Below the pieces are notes generated by a model. The model was not told the origin of the DNA. It saw only the letters and a list, made by a program, of their open reading frames with translations, and did no database searches. Shown here piece by piece: positions 14,259 to 16,867 of a stretch of 16,867 bases of DNA. The DNA is from SVTX01 sp045577415 (GTDB lineage: Bacteria; Bacillota; Clostridia; Oscillospirales; CAG-272). The position numbers and the translations under genes are program-made. Numbering within the stretch: the first letter of the stretch is position 1; each line of letters starts with the position of its first letter. The stretch lies in contig JAZNII010000097.1 in NCBI GenBank assembly GCA_045577415.1, positions 1-16,867 on the forward strand. The letters run 5' to 3'.

Positions 14259-15092
14259 ATGGAACTTATTGATATACTCAAAATACTGTTGCCCGTACTT
14301 GTATGCTTTGATATTGCAATGGTTTGTGGAATAGTCCTGATCGTTTCCTCGTCTCTGTTTGCGGTCAAGGAGGATGAAAAATTCTCGGTTATCCGCGATT
14401 GCCTGCCCGGCGCTAACTGCGGTGCGTGCGGATTTAGCGGTTGCGACGGATATGCCAAGGCCCTTTCCTCCGGTGAGTGCGACATTACCAATCTCTGCAT
14501 CCCCGGCGGCGACGGAGCTGCCAAGGATATCGCCGCTATTCTCGGCCTTGAGGCAGAGGACGTTGCTAAGAAGGTCGCATACGTTGCCTGCAATGGAAAC
14601 TGTGATGCTTCCAAACGTAAATTTGATTACAAGGGCGAGAAGAGCTGCCATATCGCAAATATGAGCTACAACGGCGACAAGCTATGCACCTTTGCTTGCC
14701 TTGGCTACGGAGATTGTGTCAAGGTCTGCCCGAACAACGCCATTACAGTTCAAAACGGAGTTGCAAAAGTCGATAGCGCAAGCTGCGTTGGATGCGGAAT
14801 GTGTACTCGCGCCTGCCCCAACGGCATTATTAAAATGATCGAAGACACTGCCCGCGTAGCGGTTCTCTGTTCTAATCACGACAAGGGCGCTGTTACCCGT
14901 AAGGCTTGCACAAACGGTTGTATTGCCTGCGGTAAGTGTGTAAAATCTTGTCATAACGGAGCAATAAATATCGAACACAATCTCGCGGTGATCGATTATG
15001 ACAAGTGCATCGGTTGCGGTGAATGCGCCAAGGCTTGTCCCGTTAAATGTATTACAGAGCAAAGCTTTATATGCGGAGCTAAGCTAAATTAA
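14259..15092 (+). CDS. rnfB: Rnf complex ferredoxin-accepting subunit RnfB
   Basis: A 277-residue Fe-S subunit thought to take electrons from reduced ferredoxin. One N-terminal membrane anchor (about 7-33) precedes a four-cysteine motif C48, C54, C57, C62 (GANCGACGFSGC), the RnfB/cluster-binding domain. The C-terminal part holds four ferredoxin-like 4Fe-4S motifs, around residues 143-157, 176-186, 221-231 and 250-260, typical of clostridial RnfB with more clusters than the proteobacterial form. Extra cysteines occur between them (C111, C115, C130). AGGAGG precedes the ATG. Last gene of the operon; the transcript ends at the hairpin starting at 15091. Confidence 0.95.
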   Translation: MELIDILKILLPVLVCFDIAMVCGIVLIVSSSLFAVKEDEKFSVIRDCLPGANCGACGFSGCDGYAKALSSGECDITNLCIPGGDGAAKDIAAILGLEAEDVAKKVAYVACNGNCDASKRKFDYKGEKSCHIANMSYNGDKLCTFACLGYGDCVKVCPNNAITVQNGVAKVDSASCVGCGMCTRACPNGIIKMIEDTARVAVLCSNHDKGAVTRKACTNGCIACGKCVKSCHNGAINIEHNLAVIDYDKCIGCGECAKACPVKCITEQSFICGAKLN

Positions 15093-15134
15093 AAAAAGAG
15101 TAGAGAGCGTTTTATCACTCTCTACTCTTTTTTT
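15091..15134. terminator. Bidirectional terminator between rnfB and tadA
   Basis: A perfect 17-bp stem (15091-15107 with 15118-15134) with a 10-base loop has seven A on one side and seven T on the other, so it works as an intrinsic terminator in both directions. It overlaps the rnfB stop codon by two bases and serves the convergent tadA gene as well. Confidence 0.92.
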
Positions 15135-15172
15135 GTTATCTTGCGGACTTTTTGGTGTCATTCCACATCCTT

Positions 15173-15619
15173 TTATTTGCGCCTTTCAGCGAAAAAATCA
15201 GAAAGAATAGCGGCGCACTCCTCTTTCATAAATCCGCTTTCAATGAGCGGCTTGTGGTTCAAGGGATAAGCGCACATATTTAGGACACTTCCGCAAGCGC
15301 CCGCCTTAGCGTCCTTTGCGCCAAAGACCACCTTTCCAAGGCGTGAATTAATGATCGCCCCCATACACATGGGGCATGGCTCAAGAGTTACGTAAAGCTC
15401 GCATTTTTCAAGATGCCAGCCACCGAGAACACGACAGGCTTCACGTATTGCCAAAAGCTCTGCGTGACCCGTTGCGTCGCCTGTCTGCTCACGATTATTT
15501 CTCGCCGTTGCGATGATCTCGCCATCCTTGACTATCACCGCGCCCACAGGCACCTCACCCTCGGTAGCCGCCAATTTCGCTTCTTCTATAGCTTCAATCA
15601 TAAATTTAGCTTCGTTCAT
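15173..15619 (-). CDS. tadA: tRNA-specific adenosine deaminase TadA
   Basis: A 148-residue zinc deaminase converting A34 to inosine in the tRNA-Arg(ACG) anticodon. The zinc and catalytic motifs are HAE (H52, E54) and PCPMC (C82, C85), with TLEPCPMCMGA and the C-terminal SGFMKEECAAILSDFF typical of TadA. Length is normal. AAGGAA lies upstream of the ATG. It is monocistronic, between its own promoter at 15652-15680 and the shared terminator. Confidence 0.94.
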   Translation of the reverse strand: MNEAKFMIEAIEEAKLAATEGEVPVGAVIVKDGEIIATARNNREQTGDATGHAELLAIREACRVLGGWHLEKCELYVTLEPCPMCMGAIINSRLGKVVFGAKDAKAGACGSVLNMCAYPLNHKPLIESGFMKEECAAILSDFFAERRK

Positions 15620-15651
15620 AACAAATTCCTTGATATTGATTTAATATTAAT

Positions 15652-15680
15652 ATTATAACACAAAGAACGCTATTTTTCAA
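15652..15680 (-). promoter_or_regulatory. Promoter of tadA
   Basis: On the minus strand TTGAAA (15675-15680), 17 bp, TATAAT (15652-15657). It lies between the tsf terminator and tadA, with a short leader of about 25-30 bases. Confidence 0.75.
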
Positions 15681-15691
15681 GTTAAATACAA

Positions 15692-15720
15692 AAAACGGTT
15701 GGACAAAATCCAACCGTTTT
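15692..15720 (-). terminator. Terminator of rpsB-tsf
   Basis: A perfect 12-bp stem (15692-15703 with 15709-15720) closes a five-base loop. On the minus strand it ends in a run of T. It lies 16 bases after the tsf stop codon. Confidence 0.92.
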
Positions 15721-15736
15721 CATCAATTTTGGGAAA

Positions 15737-16663
15737 TTACTGCTTTACGCCGGAGAGCTTTGCGATCTCTGCTGCATAGTCTTCCTGCTTCTTCTCGATA
15801 CCCTCACCCTTCTCGAAACGAACAAAGGATGCGATCTTGATGGAGCCGCCCATAGCCTTTGCGCTATTAGCAACGTACTTAGCAACGGTCTCGTGATCGT
15901 CTGCCTTAACGTACTCCATGTCAACGAGGCAGTTGCTCTCGTAGAACTTACCGAGCTTACCGATGATAATGCCGTCAAGAACCTTTTCGGGCTTGTTAGC
16001 CATCTTAGGATCGTTTGCAAGCTGAGCCTTGATGATGTTCTTCTCGCTCTCGATTACGGATGCAGGAACTGCGTCTCTGTCGAGGTAAGGAGTGGGATAT
16101 GCACCAACCTGAAGCGCGATGTTCTTTGCGAACTCTGCGAAATCAGCGTGATCAGCGCAGTCGGTGTCGAACTTAACGATAACACCGATAGAACCAAGAC
16201 CGTGGATGTAGGTGCTGGTTACGCCCTCAACAATTGCGAAACGGCGGATAGTGATCTTCTCACCGATCTGGAATATAAGCTCCTTGAGCTTGGCATCAAC
16301 GGTAACACCCTCGTAGTCGGAAGCGAGGAGCGCCTCAACATCTGCGGGATTGTTAGCGATGATGCTCTTAAGAAGATTCTTAACGAACTCCTTGAACATT
16401 TCGTTTTTTGCAACGAAGTCGGTCTCGGTGTTAACCTCAACGATAGCGGTCTTGCCATTCGCTGCGAGAACGTCAACGATACCGTCAGCTGCGATTCTGG
16501 TTGCCATCTTGGTCTCTGCCTTAAGCTCGCCCTTCTCACGGAGAAGCTTGATAGCAGCATCCATATCACCGTCTGCCTCAACGAGTGCCTTCTTGCACTC
16601 CATCATACCAAGGCCGGTCTTTGCGCGAAGCGCTGCTACGTCCTTTGCAGTAATGTTTGCCAT
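15737..16663 (-). CDS. tsf: Translation elongation factor Ts
   Basis: A 308-residue guanine nucleotide exchange factor for EF-Tu. The N-terminal UBA-like domain reads TAKDVAALRAKTGLGMMECKKAL, the diagnostic start of EF-Ts, and the core carries EVNTETDFVAKN near residues 75-87, including the TDFV motif that contacts EF-Tu. The length matches the family. AGAGGA precedes the ATG. It follows rpsB by 45 bases in the conserved rpsB-tsf order and ends at a strong terminator. Confidence 0.97.
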   Translation of the reverse strand: MANITAKDVAALRAKTGLGMMECKKALVEADGDMDAAIKLLREKGELKAETKMATRIAADGIVDVLAANGKTAIVEVNTETDFVAKNEMFKEFVKNLLKSIIANNPADVEALLASDYEGVTVDAKLKELIFQIGEKITIRRFAIVEGVTSTYIHGLGSIGVIVKFDTDCADHADFAEFAKNIALQVGAYPTPYLDRDAVPASVIESEKNIIKAQLANDPKMANKPEKVLDGIIIGKLGKFYESNCLVDMEYVKADDHETVAKYVANSAKAMGGSIKIASFVRFEKGEGIEKKQEDYAAEIAKLSGVKQ

Positions 16664-16708
16664 TTTTGTATTCCTCTTTCAATCGAAATAGAATTTGTTT
16701 TTCGAAAA

Positions 16709-16867
16709 TTATTCTTCGGTGGTTTCTGCGGTCTCAACGACTTCAGCGGTCTCCTCACCCTGTCTGCCCTCGATCACAGCGTTAGCGATAACCGAAGAGA
16801 TCAGGCGGATTGCACGAATTGCGTCGTCGTTACCGGGAATGACGTAGTCTGCGTCATCGGGGTCACA
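16709..16867 (-). CDS. rpsB: 30S ribosomal protein S2, C-terminal end (partial)
   Basis: The last 52 codons of rpsB plus stop, cut by the right window edge. The visible frame begins CDPDDADYVIPGNDDAIRAI and continues RLISSVIANAVIEGRQ, the conserved C-terminal S2 block with the IPGNDDA(I/S)RA motif. It ends in an acidic tail rich in E and T. The upstream part lies outside the window. Order rpsB then tsf on the same strand is the standard bacterial arrangement. Confidence 0.95.
   Translation of the reverse strand, partial: CDPDDADYVIPGNDDAIRAIRLISSVIANAVIEGRQGEETAEVVETAETTEE

Noticed and set aside
1..16867. CRISPR array, insertion sequence, prophage or transferred island
   Set aside because: No regularly spaced direct repeats, transposase, integrase or phage genes were seen; all genes look like core functions of one genome.

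Overview
The window looks like chromosomal DNA from a strictly anaerobic, low-to-mid GC Bacillota of class Clostridia. The evidence is the gene set: an rnfCDGEAB operon in the clostridial order, a class III (anaerobic, glycyl-radical) ribonucleotide reductase, a LexA with Firmicutes-like architecture, a two-gene SUF-type Fe-S system, and strong purine-rich ribosome binding sites in front of nearly every gene. Intergenic DNA is AT-rich and coding DNA is close to 50% GC. I cannot name the genus. There are no rRNA or tRNA genes, CRISPR arrays, insertion sequences or phage genes.

Layout. Positions 177-7669 are all on the minus strand. In transcription order they hold lexA, nrdG, nrdD, trxB, then a compact group of sufC, a SufB/SufD-family scaffold, a 65-residue ferredoxin-thioredoxin-reductase-like Fe-S protein, and trxA. 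A strong terminator ends this block at 146-169. At the extreme left edge a ribosome binding site points to another minus-strand gene starting just outside the window. Positions 7984-15092 are on the plus strand: a GTP-type PEP carboxykinase gene with its own promoter, then the six-gene rnf operon behind a separate promoter and a structured leader. A bidirectional terminator at 15091-15134 separates rnfB from the minus-strand genes on the right: tadA, tsf, and the 3' end of rpsB running off the window.

How the genes fit together. The left half is a thiol and iron-sulfur redox neighbourhood. NrdD carries a C-terminal glutaredoxin/thioredoxin-like domain with a CPNC motif, so this class III enzyme probably takes electrons from a dithiol rather than formate. 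It lies beside a thioredoxin reductase lacking the usual NADPH 2'-phosphate-binding arginines, a thioredoxin, and a small FTR-like Fe-S protein. The right half encodes the Rnf complex, which couples ferredoxin and NAD to an ion gradient. One hypothesis is that reduced ferredoxin connects the two halves, feeding thioredoxin and deoxynucleotide synthesis as well as Rnf. This is inferred from motifs and proximity, not shown.

Regulation is unusually legible in places. nrdD has a consensus sigma-A promoter (TTGACA, 17 bp, TATAAT) with two NrdR-box-like sites 32 bp apart just upstream. sufC has a promoter whose -35 hexamer overlaps a perfect 8-bp inverted repeat. The rnf leader contains a hairpin at the predicted transcript 5' end and a second, terminator-like hairpin. 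Several intergenic spacers carry related perfect palindromes that may belong to a dispersed hairpin/terminator repeat family.
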